Assembly (NCBI RefSeq): GCF_003202755.1
Contig: NZ_QGLK01000004.1
Span: 124,001 to 188,000 of the forward strand
Direction of reading: 5' to 3'
Length of the DNA: 64,000 nucleotides
Source of the DNA: Bifidobacterium asteroides
Lineage (GTDB): Bacteria > Actinomycetota > Actinomycetes > Actinomycetales > Bifidobacteriaceae
Shown: positions 45,770 to 54,851 of the stretch, in pieces
Layout: every line of letters begins with the position of its first letter
Position numbering within the stretch: the first letter of the stretch is position 1
The notes under the pieces: model-generated
What the model saw: the letters and a program-made list of their open reading frames with translations, nothing else
What the model was told of the DNA's origin: nothing
Databases searched by the model: none
Translations under genes and position numbers: made by a program

Positions 45770-46300
45770 CTACACAGGCTCCCCGACCCCGTTTCGCTCA
45801 AGGGACAGGCTCCAGTAGGAGACATCATGCAGGACGAACCGGTCCCAGGCGGCCTGGGGCAGGAGGCCGAAGCGGCTGAAACCGAACCGGCGCAGCAGGG
45901 CCTCGGAAGCCGAATTGTCATCGAAGATGATCGCCACGGCCAGACGCATGCCCACCTGCCGGGCGCGCTCCAGCAGGGAATGGACCATCAGGGCGCCCAG
46001 ACCCCGTCCACGACTGTCGCGATCCACGTAATAGCTGAGCTCGCAGGTCTCCTGGTAGCCGGGCCGGTCGTAATAGGCCGACAGGGAGCCGAAGGCCAGC
46101 ACCTTGCCCTCCTGCTCCAGGACCAGGACCGGATGGCCCTGGTCAGGATCGTGGTCCAGCCACCATTGCAGGCGCTGGTCCAGGCTGACCGGGGCCGTAT
46201 CCGCCGTGGAACCACCGTCCATGACCGCCTGGTTGTAGATGGCGGTGACCGCCTCCAGGTCCCCGCGACGGCAGAGCCGGATACGCGGGGTGGCGCTCAC
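45770..46300 (-). CDS. GNAT N-acetyltransferase (phosphinothricin acetyltransferase-like)
   Basis: A 176-residue acetyl-CoA-dependent transferase. IRLCRRGDLEAVTAIYNQAV at the start, ELSYYVDRDSRGRGLGALMVHSLLERAR (the Q/RxxGxG/A acetyl-CoA loop) and FGFSRFGLLPQAAWD near the end match the Pat/Bar subfamily. The real substrate is probably an amino acid or its analogue. The start overlaps the stop of the UPF0182 gene by 4 nt, so it is in that operon. A role in antibiotic resistance is not implied. Confidence 0.85.
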   Translation of the reverse strand: MSATPRIRLCRRGDLEAVTAIYNQAVMDGGSTADTAPVSLDQRLQWWLDHDPDQGHPVLVLEQEGKVLAFGSLSAYYDRPGYQETCELSYYVDRDSRGRGLGALMVHSLLERARQVGMRLAVAIIFDDNSASEALLRRFGFSRFGLLPQAAWDRFVLHDVSYWSLSLERNGVGEPV

Positions 46301-49300
46301 TTGTTGCCGCCCTCCTGGTCGGAGGCCTCCTTGAGGGCTTCACGCAGACGGTTCTGAGCCTCGCCGTAGGCGCTGAAGTCGCCCTTCTTCAGGGCGGCAT
46401 CCCCGTCGCTCATGGCCTGGTTGGCCTTGTCCAAGGCCTGTTTCAGGGCCTGTCCTCCTGTGGTCGATGCCCCGCCGGACCCGGCGGTCTTACCTGGAGC
46501 CTTATCGGATTGCTTGCTCTGGTCAGCATTGGAATTAGTGCGTCCAGTGTTGTCGGCATCGCCTGCCGATGCGCCCGAGTTGCCCTGGAAGGTCTTGTCA
46601 AGAGCCGCATCCAAGGTCGCTGAGGAAGAAACCTTGTCTCCGAAGGCCACCAAAACCCGCTTGAGCAGGGGGAAGCTGGTGGCACCGCTGGACTGGACGT
46701 ATACCGGCTGGATGTAGATCAGTCCGCCGCCAATTGGCAGAGTCAGCAGGTTGCCGCGTTTGACCTTGGTGGATCCGGACTGGAGCAGGTTGAGCTCGGT
46801 CGAGACCGCAGCATCCGAGTTGAAGTTGTTCTGGGCCTGCCCAGGGCCGGGCACATTGGAATTCTTGGGCAGCTCCATCAGCCGGATGGTCCCGTAGTCC
46901 GGGCCTATCACCCCCTTGGTCGACCCGGCGTCGGAATCCACGGACAGGAACCCGGTAAGGATCTCCCTGGTGGAGGTGCCGGCGGGAATGAAGGTGGAGG
47001 TCAGCGAGAAGGCGGGCTTGTCGGTCCCCGGGGTCTGCAGGGTCAGATAGTAGGGAGGCTGCTTGATCCCGGCCTTCTGCTCCTTGCTGGTCCCGGTCGG
47101 ATCCACGGGGGTCTGCCAGAAGTCTTCGCCGGAGAAGAACTGGCTGGCCGAGTTGACGTGGTACTGGGACAGGAGCTGGCGCTGTACCTTGAACAGGCTC
47201 TCCGGGTAGCGCATGTGGCTCATCAGGTCGCCCGAGATGGATGAGAGCGGCTTGAACTGGCCGGGGAAGACCTTCTGCCAGGCCTTGAGCACAGGATCCT
47301 TGGCATCCCAGGCATACAGATCCACCGAGCCGTCGTAGGCATCGACCGTAGCCTTGACGGAGTTGCGGATGTAGTTGGCCTTTTGGGAACCCAGGCCCTT
47401 GACGGCTTCGGAGCTCAGAGTGGTCGTGTCCTGGGTGATGGGACCCAGGTCGACCTTCTGCGAGTAGGGATAGGCATCAGATGTGGTATAGCCGTCGACG
47501 ATCCACTTAACCCTGCCGTCCACCACAGCCGGATAGACGCGCCCGTCCAGGGTCAGATAGGGGGCGATCTGGGCCACGCGCTCCTTGGGCGAGCGGTTGT
47601 AAAGGATCTGGGAATCGGGCGTGACGCGGTCCGAGAAGAGGATCTGGTCGGATCCAAAGCGGATGGCGTAGAGGACCCGGGCCAGGAAGTTGCCCACCGA
47701 GGGGCCGCCGTTGCCCTTGAAGGTGTTGGTGGCTCCCTTGGAGCCGGTGGGATAGTCGAACTCCCAGCCCGATGAGCCCTGGGGGGCGCCGACGATGGAG
47801 TACTCGGGCGCGTTGGGCGAGAAGTAGATTCGCGGCTCATAGTGCTGGCTGTCGGTCAGCTTGCCCTTGGTTGGGATGTCCTGCTCGAAGAATTCGGGCT
47901 GCCCGTCCGGGGTGACCTTGTTGCCGTAGGCGGCCACAATGCCGTAGCCGTGGGTGAAGACCGTATGGTCGTTGACCCAGTTGCGGTTGTCGTTGCCCTC
48001 CAGGTCCAGCTCGCGAGCGCCGATGACCGTATCCTGGCTGACTCCATCGATGTCGTACTTGTCGACGGCCAGGGTGTCCTCGAAGGTGTAGTACTGCTTG
48101 GACTGCTGCAGCTGCCGGAAGGTGGGCGAGACCACCTGGGGATCCAACAGACGAATCTGGGCTGTGGTCTCCGCATCACGGGAGAGTGCGCCCGACTGGA
48201 CCTCGGTGGTGGCGTCATAGGCCTCGGTCTTGAGCTTGTCCAGCCCATAGGCGTTGGTGGTGGCGGCGATGTTGCGCTGGATGTAGGCGGACTCCATCTC
48301 CTGGGCGTTGGGGTTGACCCGGAAGCGCTGGACCAGTGCCGGCCAGAAGACGGTCAACAGCAGGGACAGAACGATAGTAACGGCTACAGCCAGAGCGGGA
48401 ATCCTCCACTGCTTGACGGCCGAACCCAGGGATCCTGCATGGACACGACCGGGTTCCAGGGTGGGCGACCTCAGAATCCAGACGGCCAGGATTATGCCCA
48501 GCAGGGCTATGATCACGGCCATGATCAGAGTCACTGGGATGGCCGCTTTGACCGAGGTGTAGGAGGCGCCGGTGATCCGATCACCCTCCTCGGTCAGCCT
48601 GCCGAAGACGCCCAGGGCGGTGTCACCCGCCCAGACCAGCATGAACAGGACCAGCCAGAGGGCCACCTGGCGGCGGGCGGGACGGGTCATCTCCAAAATG
48701 CCGTGTCCATGCACGGGCATGGTCAAGCGAATGCCACCCATGAGGAAGTTGGTGACCAGGCTGAATATCGTGGCCGCCAGCAGCATCATCAGCAGGGAGG
48801 AGACCAGCAGCTGCAGGCCAGGCAAGATGAAGACATAGAAGCCGTTGTCCAGGCCAAACTGGGGGTCGCGCACCCCGAAGGACTGGGCGTTGAAAAGTAG
48901 GAGTACCTGCTTCCAGTCGGCGTTGAACTGGAAGCCGAAGAAGACGCCGACGACCAGGGAGACCACCACGGCCACCTTGAGCGCCGTGCGTGAAGAGACT
49001 CCCTTGCCCACCTCGATCAGATCGCCCCTGACTCTGATAGTAGACCCGTCAGGCGAATCGGGGCGGCTGTGGATGGCCAGGATGGCCGAGAGCAGGGTCA
49101 CCGCAGCCAGCAGCAGTGCATAGGCCAGCCACAGACCCACCTTGATGCCCAGCTGGGTCCAGACGATCTGTGCCGCTCCCAGCTGGGAGAACCACATGAC
49201 ATCGGTGATGAAGCGACTGAGCGCGAACAGGAGCAGGAAGACGACCAGGACGACGGCCACAACCACGGCTAGGATCCTCGAGCCCCGGGAAGGCCCTTGA

Positions 49301-49503
49301 TTGCCCTTCTTACGGGAAGTCAGCCGGGGGTCACCTGGTCCGGGGAAGCGGAAACGGGGTGTACCGCTGCCCCCCTGGTCAGAACCCTCCCCATCGGTTT
49401 GCACGTGCAGGATGACCGGGTCGTCTTCATTGCGACGCCGACCTGGTCCGCCTGGACCGCCCTCAGGGTCGAACATGGAGCCGAAGAAATCAAAGAATGA
49501 CAT
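46297..49503 (-). CDS. UPF0182 family large membrane protein
   Basis: A 1068-residue protein typical of actinobacteria. The first 400 residues contain about seven membrane helices (for example ILAVVVAVVLVVFLLLFALSR and ALKVAVVVSLVVGVFFGFQF), followed by a large outside domain with RNIAATTNAYGLDKLK, VFTHGYGIVAAYGNKV, PRIYFSPNAPEYSIVG and VDGYTTSDAYPYSQ. The C-terminal 110 residues are a Ser/Gly-rich linker plus charged helix. The function is not known. It starts with ATG MSFFDFFG and overlaps the GNAT gene by 4 nt. Confidence 0.93.
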   Translation of the reverse strand: MSFFDFFGSMFDPEGGPGGPGRRRNEDDPVILHVQTDGEGSDQGGSGTPRFRFPGPGDPRLTSRKKGNQGPSRGSRILAVVVAVVLVVFLLLFALSRFITDVMWFSQLGAAQIVWTQLGIKVGLWLAYALLLAAVTLLSAILAIHSRPDSPDGSTIRVRGDLIEVGKGVSSRTALKVAVVVSLVVGVFFGFQFNADWKQVLLLFNAQSFGVRDPQFGLDNGFYVFILPGLQLLVSSLLMMLLAATIFSLVTNFLMGGIRLTMPVHGHGILEMTRPARRQVALWLVLFMLVWAGDTALGVFGRLTEEGDRITGASYTSVKAAIPVTLIMAVIIALLGIILAVWILRSPTLEPGRVHAGSLGSAVKQWRIPALAVAVTIVLSLLLTVFWPALVQRFRVNPNAQEMESAYIQRNIAATTNAYGLDKLKTEAYDATTEVQSGALSRDAETTAQIRLLDPQVVSPTFRQLQQSKQYYTFEDTLAVDKYDIDGVSQDTVIGARELDLEGNDNRNWVNDHTVFTHGYGIVAAYGNKVTPDGQPEFFEQDIPTKGKLTDSQHYEPRIYFSPNAPEYSIVGAPQGSSGWEFDYPTGSKGATNTFKGNGGPSVGNFLARVLYAIRFGSDQILFSDRVTPDSQILYNRSPKERVAQIAPYLTLDGRVYPAVVDGRVKWIVDGYTTSDAYPYSQKVDLGPITQDTTTLSSEAVKGLGSQKANYIRNSVKATVDAYDGSVDLYAWDAKDPVLKAWQKVFPGQFKPLSSISGDLMSHMRYPESLFKVQRQLLSQYHVNSASQFFSGEDFWQTPVDPTGTSKEQKAGIKQPPYYLTLQTPGTDKPAFSLTSTFIPAGTSTREILTGFLSVDSDAGSTKGVIGPDYGTIRLMELPKNSNVPGPGQAQNNFNSDAAVSTELNLLQSGSTKVKRGNLLTLPIGGGLIYIQPVYVQSSGATSFPLLKRVLVAFGDKVSSSATLDAALDKTFQGNSGASAGDADNTGRTNSNADQSKQSDKAPGKTAGSGGASTTGGQALKQALDKANQAMSDGDAALKKGDFSAYGEAQNRLREALKEASDQEGGNK

Positions 49504-49512
49504 GTACCTAGC

Positions 49513-50676
49513 CTACATGAGACGCCGGTCTTGAATGGCTTGCCTGTAGACCTCCTCCACTTGATCGACCACGGTGGTCACATCGTAGCGGTCCAAGAGC
49601 GCAAGCTGGTCATGGCGCACCTTCCGCCTCCAGGAAGGGTCCCCCAGAGCCTGGGCAACTCGCCGGGCCAGCAGTTCCGGGGTGTTGGGCGAGTCGACGG
49701 GCATCAGAGCCCGCTCATCACCCATCAGTGTGGATCGGTAGCCGGGATTGTCCCCGGCCAGCACAGGAGCCGTGCCCGAGGCGATGGCCTCCAGCAGGAC
49801 GATGCCGAAAGACTCGCCCCCGGTAGAGGGAAAGACGGTCAGGTCGGATGAGGCCAGCAGGGCGGGCTTGTCCTTCTCGTCCACAAAGCCGGGGAAGGCC
49901 ACCGGGGTGCGCAGGGTGGCGGCCTTTCGACGGCAGTCCTCCAGCAGCGGACCCTTGCCGGCCATGGTCACATGCAGGCCTTCGGGCAGGATGCCGGACC
50001 GCTCCCCCGCCTGAAGGGCCGAAAGCAGGATCCCTGCCCCCTTGCGGGCCACGAACCTTCCCAGAAAAACCAGATGCGGCCCCTGGCCGTGCAGGCGTGC
50101 CACCTCCTGGTCGCCAGCGGCCTGTCGGGCCCGACGCAGGGCAGCCACGTCCACGGGATTGGCCACCACCCTGCTGGTCACACCGGCAGTCTGCCGGGCG
50201 TAACTAGCCGCCACAGGCGAGACCGCGATGACCCTGTCGATGCGTCTATGGGTCTTGCGGTTGATCATCCCCAGAAGCCGACCGCTCAGCAGCTGCAGGT
50301 TTCCCGTGGGGGCGATGTGGTAGGTGGCCACCAGGGCCGTTGCCGGGTTCGCGGCCCGGATGACCCGACCGGCCAGGAAGGGGCTGTAAGGGGCTTGGAC
50401 GTGCAGGAGATCGAAGTGTCCGGCCTCCAGGACCCGGCGGATGGGCGCCTTGGGTGCAGGCAGAGGTATGCGCATCCTGTTGCCGTTGAAGGAGACCATG
50501 ACGTTGCGGGACAAGGAGTGAACCCCATCAACGGGGGGATGGGCGGTCTGACCGACCAGGTACTGGACCCTATGGCCCCGCCTGCCCAGCTCACGTCCCA
50601 GGGTCAGAATGTGCTGCTGGACCCCGTCAAACACATCCAGGGTGTCATCGAAGACGAACCCAATGCTGAGCGTCAC
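49513..50676 (-). CDS. Glycosyltransferase family 4 (PimB/MshA-like)
   Basis: A 387-residue retaining GT-B enzyme. SIGFVFDDTLDVFDGVQQHI at the N-terminus is the acceptor side; the donor side has VFLGRFVARKGAGILL, MAGKGPLLEDCRRK, and the EX7E-type GGESFGIVLLEAIASG near residue 305. This resembles actinobacterial mannosyltransferases for phosphatidylinositol mannosides or glycolipids. The start is GTG 50676, sharing bases with the stop of the oxidoreductase gene (GTGA). Its acceptor cannot be decided by sequence. Confidence 0.86.
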   Translation of the reverse strand: MTLSIGFVFDDTLDVFDGVQQHILTLGRELGRRGHRVQYLVGQTAHPPVDGVHSLSRNVMVSFNGNRMRIPLPAPKAPIRRVLEAGHFDLLHVQAPYSPFLAGRVIRAANPATALVATYHIAPTGNLQLLSGRLLGMINRKTHRRIDRVIAVSPVAASYARQTAGVTSRVVANPVDVAALRRARQAAGDQEVARLHGQGPHLVFLGRFVARKGAGILLSALQAGERSGILPEGLHVTMAGKGPLLEDCRRKAATLRTPVAFPGFVDEKDKPALLASSDLTVFPSTGGESFGIVLLEAIASGTAPVLAGDNPGYRSTLMGDERALMPVDSPNTPELLARRVAQALGDPSWRRKVRHDQLALLDRYDVTTVVDQVEEVYRQAIQDRRLM

Positions 50677-51305
50677 TGAGCGTCCTGGCCTGCTTCAGGT
50701 TCGGTCCCTGCGGCCAGCTGGCGACCCTTGAGGGCCAAGGCCACCAGGTGCCGGTCGGCTGCCTCGCGCGCCTGCTGCTCGTCGTTGCCCGAATCCAGAT
50801 TGTCCACATAGATGGTCTCCACCTGCGCGACCTCGCAGTACTTGAGGAAGGTCTGCCTGCACAGCTGGTTGTCCAGGGCCTCTCCGATGCCGCTGGACTG
50901 GTACCATTCCTTTTCCCCGCCGGTTAGCATGACCAGCTCCACCCGGCGCCCGGCCAGGGCCCCGGGGGTTCCATCAGCGTTATAGGCGAAACCTCGGCAG
51001 ATGACCCGGTCAATGAAGCCTTTCATGATTGCCGGCATGCTGTACCAGTAGACAGGGAAGACCAGGGCCAGCACATCCGCATCCTTGATGCGCTCCTGCA
51101 TGGCCTGGGCATCCTCGGGCATGGGTCCCTGGCCCAGGTAGTGGGTCCTGTCCTCCATGCCGAAGACGGGATTGAACCCCTCGGCGCAAAGGTCGATCAA
51201 CTCGGTGCGAGCCCCGCCCTCGGCCGCCCCGTCCAGTAGGGCATTGCCCGCCGCATCGGTCAGGCTCTTGGGTTCGGGGTTGGCCGTGACTGCCACGATC
51301 TTCAT
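50673..51305 (-). CDS. NAD(P)H-dependent flavodoxin-fold oxidoreductase
   Basis: A 210-residue protein of the NQO/KefF/MdaB group that binds FMN or FAD and reduces quinones or similar acceptors. MKIVAVTANPEPKSLTDAAGNALLDGA is the flavin-binding start, FPVYWYSMPAIMKGFIDRVICRGFAY the typical middle motif, and VMLTGGEKEWYQSSGIGE the nicotinamide side. ATG 51305 with AAGGAGCGAATCCCC is used. It overlaps the GT4 gene by 4 nt and is divergent from the M-box region. Confidence 0.87.
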   Translation of the reverse strand: MKIVAVTANPEPKSLTDAAGNALLDGAAEGGARTELIDLCAEGFNPVFGMEDRTHYLGQGPMPEDAQAMQERIKDADVLALVFPVYWYSMPAIMKGFIDRVICRGFAYNADGTPGALAGRRVELVMLTGGEKEWYQSSGIGEALDNQLCRQTFLKYCEVAQVETIYVDNLDSGNDEQQAREAADRHLVALALKGRQLAAGTEPEAGQDAQ

Positions 51306-51408
51306 GGGGATTCGCTCCTTACATTCCATTTCGCGCCTGCACCGACTGCGTGCAGACCCTTGTCATTGTCAGTCCTGGCAAGGACGGCAACACTGGTTCG
51401 GCAAATGC

Positions 51409-51437
51409 TTGACACTGCTCCTGGGCCCATCTATGTT
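51409..51437 (+). promoter_or_regulatory. Sigma70-type promoter of the M-box transcript
   Basis: TTGACA (51409-51414), a 17-nt spacer and TATGTT (51432-51437). The -35 is perfect and the -10 one or two changes from consensus. The expected start of transcription near 51444 is exactly where the riboswitch begins. The rest of the 365-nt gene-free stretch 51306-51670 holds the riboswitch and its platform. Confidence 0.85.
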
Positions 51438-51444
51438 ATTGGGT

Positions 51445-51590
51445 GGTCGGTAGGTGAAGCTACCGCATGGACAAGGCATGCTGCCGCAAAGTGGTGGAGA
51501 CACCCCGCGCAGGTCAACAGTCCCCGTCGGATCAAGGCAGGGACTAATGCAGGGCCAAATACCATGCGAAGCCGAAGCTTGAACGATGAC
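51445..51590 (+). ncRNA. M-box (ykoK) magnesium riboswitch aptamer
   Basis: The order of conserved blocks follows the B. subtilis mgtE M-box through all three legs: GGTAGGTGAAGCTACC (AGGTGAGGCT block), GGCATGCTGCCGC, the GTGGTGGAGACACC stem-loop, GCAGGTCAACAG (matching GGGTCAACAG), CTAATGCAG, CATGCGAAGCCGAAGC (like GCTAAAGC) and ACGATG at the end. M-box RNAs (Rfam RF00380) bind Mg2+ and switch off transporter genes. Here it leads into a fused-permease ABC gene starting at 51671. Confidence 0.9.
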
Positions 51591-51593
51591 AAT

Positions 51594-51669
51594 GGTCGGC
51601 CCATGGCCGACCGCCACGCCGTCTTCGAGGCTGCCGACAGGGATGTTCCGCACCTTGAAGGGAGGCCAT
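51594..51669 (+). promoter_or_regulatory. Probable expression platform of the M-box
   Basis: GGTCGG (51594-51599) pairs with CCGACC (51607-51612). The same GGTCGG occurs at the 5' edge of the aptamer (51445-51450) and could compete for CCGACC. ATGGCC (51603-51608) is complementary to GGCCAT (51664-51669), which joins the GGAGG Shine-Dalgarno to the GTG start. There is no T-run, so control is probably translational. This model is by eye only. Confidence 0.45.
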
Positions 51670-51670
51670 C

Positions 51671-53434
51671 GTGAATACTGTCGCACTGCCAGGAATGACC
51701 CGTTCTCCACTGAACGACGACCGCAGCCAGGCATCGCGCTCCACCCGCATATGGACGGGCCTGGCTGTAGCCATAGGCGCATTGGTCCTGCTGGGGGCCC
51801 TGGCCTATCTGCTGCCTGCCTTGGGCGCCCCCATAGGCCCCGCTGGAGTTCCCTCGCACGTCTCCACCGACCCGACCAACCTGCCCTATTATGCGCTGCG
51901 CTCCCTCTTCCGCATGTTCACGGCCCTGATCATCTCCCTGGTCTTCGCCTTCCTCTTCGGACTGGCCGCCGCACGATCCCGTCGTCTAGGCGCCGTGCTC
52001 ATCCCCCTTCTGGACATCCTGCAGTCGGTGCCCGTCCTGGGCTTTCTGTCGGCCACCATCTCCATCTGGCTGGTCCTATTCCCCGGGTCCATCATGGGCG
52101 TGGAAGCGGCCTCCATCTTTGCCATCTTCACCAGCCAGGCCTGGAACATGGCCTTCTCCTTCTATAACTCCCTGACCAGCGAGCCCGCTGACCTGGACGA
52201 GGCGGTGAGGCTGATGCGCCTGACCCGTTGGCAGCGCTTCTGGAAGCTGGACGTGCCCAACTCCATGATCCCCCTGCTCTGGAACTGCATGATGAGCATG
52301 GGCGGCGGCTGGTTCTTCCTGACTGCCTCCGAGATGATCTCAGTCAACAACAGGACCCTGGCCCTGCCAGGCATCGGCTCCTTCGTGGAGGAGGCCACCG
52401 CCGAGCAGGATCTGGGCAAGGTGGGCCTGGCCATCTTGACCATGATCGTAGTGGTCCTGCTGATTGACTTCCTGCTCTGGAAGCCGCTGACCGCCTGGGC
52501 AGAGAAGTTCCGCTACACCAGCAGCCAGTCCACCGAGCCCCGGCGCAGCCTGGTGCTGACGGTCATCCGCCTGTCCGGAGTCAAGGACCTATTGGGCCTG
52601 GTGGGCCACCCCCTGGCCGACCTGCTGGACCGGATCACCCGCCCCTTGGGCCGTACCGGGGCACGTTGGAGCCGTGGAGGCGGACGCAGGCGGGCAAGCG
52701 ACCTGGTCTGGTGGACCTGCCTGGCCCTGATCGGCCTGTGGGGTCTCTGGCAGCTGGACCGTATGGTCATCCATCCTCTGGGCCTGGGCGAGGTCGGGCA
52801 CGTCTTCCAGCTAGGTTTGCTGACCTTCCTGCGAGTGCTGATCCTGATGGTGGTCTGCACCATCGTCTGGGTCCCGATAGGTGCTCTGATCGGCATGAAT
52901 CCGCGCATCTCCCGCTACCTGCAGCCCCTGGTGCAGATCCTGGCCTCCTTCCCGGCCAACTTCATCTTCCCCTTCGTCACCATGGTTTTCATCATCTGGC
53001 GGATCGACATCAACTGGGGCAGCATCCTGCTCATGGCCCTGGGCACCCAGTGGTACATCCTCTTCAACGTCATCGCCGGGGCCTCGGCCATCCCCGACGA
53101 CCTGCTGGAGATGTCTCGCAGCCTGGGCCAGAACCGCTGGCAACGATGGAAGACCCTGATCCTGCCTGCACTGTTCGGCTCATGGTGCACCGGCGGCATC
53201 ACAGCGGCCGGCGGGGCCTGGAACGCCTCCATCGTCTCCGAGGTGGTCTCCTACGGCAAAACCGAACTGACGGCCCGAGGCCTGGGTGCCTACATCGCCC
53301 AGGTGACCGCCACCGGCGACACTCCGCGCATCATCCTTGGTGTGGCCGTGATGAGCATCTTCGTGGTCCTGGCCGACCGGTTCTTCTGGTCTCCCCTGCA
53401 ATCACTGGCACAACGGCGCTATTCCCTGACATGA
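51671..53434 (+). CDS. ABC transporter permease with two fused NitT/TauT-like halves
   Basis: A 587-residue membrane protein with two binding-protein-dependent permease domains in one chain. Half one (about 25-285) and half two (about 340-587) each have about six helices and an EAA-type loop: EPADLDEAVRLMRLTRWQRFWKLDVPNS in the first and IPDDLLEMSRSLGQNRWQRWKTLILP in the second. It resembles the duplicated permease COG4986 that pairs with AAA-associated-tail ATPases. The start is GTG 51671 with GGGAGG. It is 20 nt from its ATPase gene. No substrate-binding protein is next to it. The M-box in front suggests Mg2+ as cargo, contrary to the anion label of the family. Confidence 0.9.
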   Translation: MNTVALPGMTRSPLNDDRSQASRSTRIWTGLAVAIGALVLLGALAYLLPALGAPIGPAGVPSHVSTDPTNLPYYALRSLFRMFTALIISLVFAFLFGLAAARSRRLGAVLIPLLDILQSVPVLGFLSATISIWLVLFPGSIMGVEAASIFAIFTSQAWNMAFSFYNSLTSEPADLDEAVRLMRLTRWQRFWKLDVPNSMIPLLWNCMMSMGGGWFFLTASEMISVNNRTLALPGIGSFVEEATAEQDLGKVGLAILTMIVVVLLIDFLLWKPLTAWAEKFRYTSSQSTEPRRSLVLTVIRLSGVKDLLGLVGHPLADLLDRITRPLGRTGARWSRGGGRRRASDLVWWTCLALIGLWGLWQLDRMVIHPLGLGEVGHVFQLGLLTFLRVLILMVVCTIVWVPIGALIGMNPRISRYLQPLVQILASFPANFIFPFVTMVFIIWRIDINWGSILLMALGTQWYILFNVIAGASAIPDDLLEMSRSLGQNRWQRWKTLILPALFGSWCTGGITAAGGAWNASIVSEVVSYGKTELTARGLGAYIAQVTATGDTPRIILGVAVMSIFVVLADRFFWSPLQSLAQRRYSLT

Positions 53435-53454
53435 GAAGTCTGAAAGGTTCGACA

Positions 53455-54807
53455 ATGACCAAGATCAATTCCAACGGGATCATCACGGCCGAGCACGTGA
53501 CCAAGACCTACCAGTCTGACAAGGGCGCGGAGCTGACCGTCCTGGACAACATCGACTTCACCCTGCACGAGGGCGAGGTGGTGGCCATCCTGGGCCGTTC
53601 CGGTGCTGGCAAGTCCACCCTGCTGCGCATCCTGGCCGGCCTGGTCCCGGCCAGCAAGGGCAGCGTCGAATACCGGGGCAAGCAGCTGGACGGGCCCAAC
53701 CCCGGCGTGGCCCTGGTCTTCCAGAGCTTCGCCCTGATGCCCTGGCTGACCGTCAAGGACAACGTCGAGCTGGGCCTGCAGGCCCGTGGCGTGCCCAAGA
53801 AGGAGCGCGAGAAACTCTCCCTGGCCGCCATCGACGCCATCGGCCTGGACGGCTTCGAGAGCGCCTACCCCAAGGAGCTATCCGGCGGCATGCGCCAGCG
53901 TGTGGGCATCGCCCGGGCCCTGGTCCTCAAGCCTGATGCCCTCTTCATGGACGAGCCCTTCTCGGCCCTGGACGTGCTGACCGCCGAGAATCTTCGCCAG
54001 GAGGTCCTCAAGGTCTGGTCCGAGGAGGCAGGCAGCGTCAAGTCGGTCCTGATCGTCACCCACAACATCGAGGAGGCGGTGGAGATGGCCGACCGGGTCC
54101 TGGTCTTGGACTCGCATCCCGGCCGGGTCATCGCCAACGTGCCCATCAACCTGGACAGGCCTCGGGACAAGCAGTCCGACCTCTTCCAGTCCTGCGTGGA
54201 CTACCTCTACTCCATCCTGACCGGCCAGCGCGACAGCGAGGATATCCGCCGCCGCCTGCAGACCAAGGTGCGCAATCGTCAGGCCGTGCGAGACTCGGTG
54301 CGGGACGAGGAGACCGCCGAGCGCAACCTGCCCGACGCAACCCCCGGCGGCCTTGCCGGTCTGGCCGATGTCATGGTCAACCAGCCCAACGGCATGGACC
54401 TGGCCGACCTGGCCGCCAAGCTCTCCTTCGAAGTGGACGACCTTTTCCCCCTGATCGACGCCGGACTCATGCTGGGCATCTTCCAGGCGGACAACGGGCA
54501 CGTCAGGCTGACCGACCAAGGCCGGGCCTGGCACGATGCCGACATCCTGGAGAGCAAGGAGATGTTCTCACGCATGCTGATGGATCATGTTCCGCTGATC
54601 CGCATCATCGACCGGGCCCTGAAGAATAGTGACGACAAGAGTCTGCACGGCTCTCTTATCCTGGACCTGCTGCGGGCCCACCACTCGGACAAGGAGGCCG
54701 TCCAGCAGTTCGACACCGCCATCACCTGGGGCCGTTACGGCGAGCTCTTCGACTACGATGCCGACGACGACCGGCTGACGCTGGACCCGGAGAACCACAC
54801 CGAGTGA
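53455..54807 (+). CDS. ABC transporter ATPase with C-terminal AAA-associated domain
   Basis: A 450-residue ATPase. The first 250 residues are a NitT/TauT-type ABC domain: Walker A GRSGAGKST, Q-loop VFQSFALMPWLT, signature LSGGMRQRV, Walker B ALFMDEPFSALD and switch IVTHNIEEAVE. The last 150 residues (about 295-440) match the PF09821-type AAA-associated domain seen in ATPases that pair with duplicated permeases (ADVMVNQPNGMDLADLAAKL to RYGELFDYD). ATG 53455 has AAAGG upstream. The tail may be a regulatory or sensor domain. It shares the M-box-controlled transcript with the permease and is followed by the fluoride riboswitch region. Confidence 0.9.
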   Translation: MTKINSNGIITAEHVTKTYQSDKGAELTVLDNIDFTLHEGEVVAILGRSGAGKSTLLRILAGLVPASKGSVEYRGKQLDGPNPGVALVFQSFALMPWLTVKDNVELGLQARGVPKKEREKLSLAAIDAIGLDGFESAYPKELSGGMRQRVGIARALVLKPDALFMDEPFSALDVLTAENLRQEVLKVWSEEAGSVKSVLIVTHNIEEAVEMADRVLVLDSHPGRVIANVPINLDRPRDKQSDLFQSCVDYLYSILTGQRDSEDIRRRLQTKVRNRQAVRDSVRDEETAERNLPDATPGGLAGLADVMVNQPNGMDLADLAAKLSFEVDDLFPLIDAGLMLGIFQADNGHVRLTDQGRAWHDADILESKEMFSRMLMDHVPLIRIIDRALKNSDDKSLHGSLILDLLRAHHSDKEAVQQFDTAITWGRYGELFDYDADDDRLTLDPENHTE

Positions 54808-54840
54808 GTAGTCGCGGCAGCTACGGTCCCCTTCCACTCC

Positions 54841-54846
54841 TAGAAT
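54841..54846 (+). promoter_or_regulatory. Candidate -10 element before the fluoride riboswitch
   Basis: TAGAAT six bases before the aptamer; the -35 position (54818-54823, CAGCTA) is weak. Transcription would start about 54853, the first aptamer base. Confidence 0.45.
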
Positions 54847-54851
54847 GTGCT

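Noticed and set aside
52666-53454. Upstream extension of the ABC ATPase frame (to 713 codons)
   Set aside because: It runs through the permease gene in another frame; the ATPase starts at 53455 with a ribosome-binding site.
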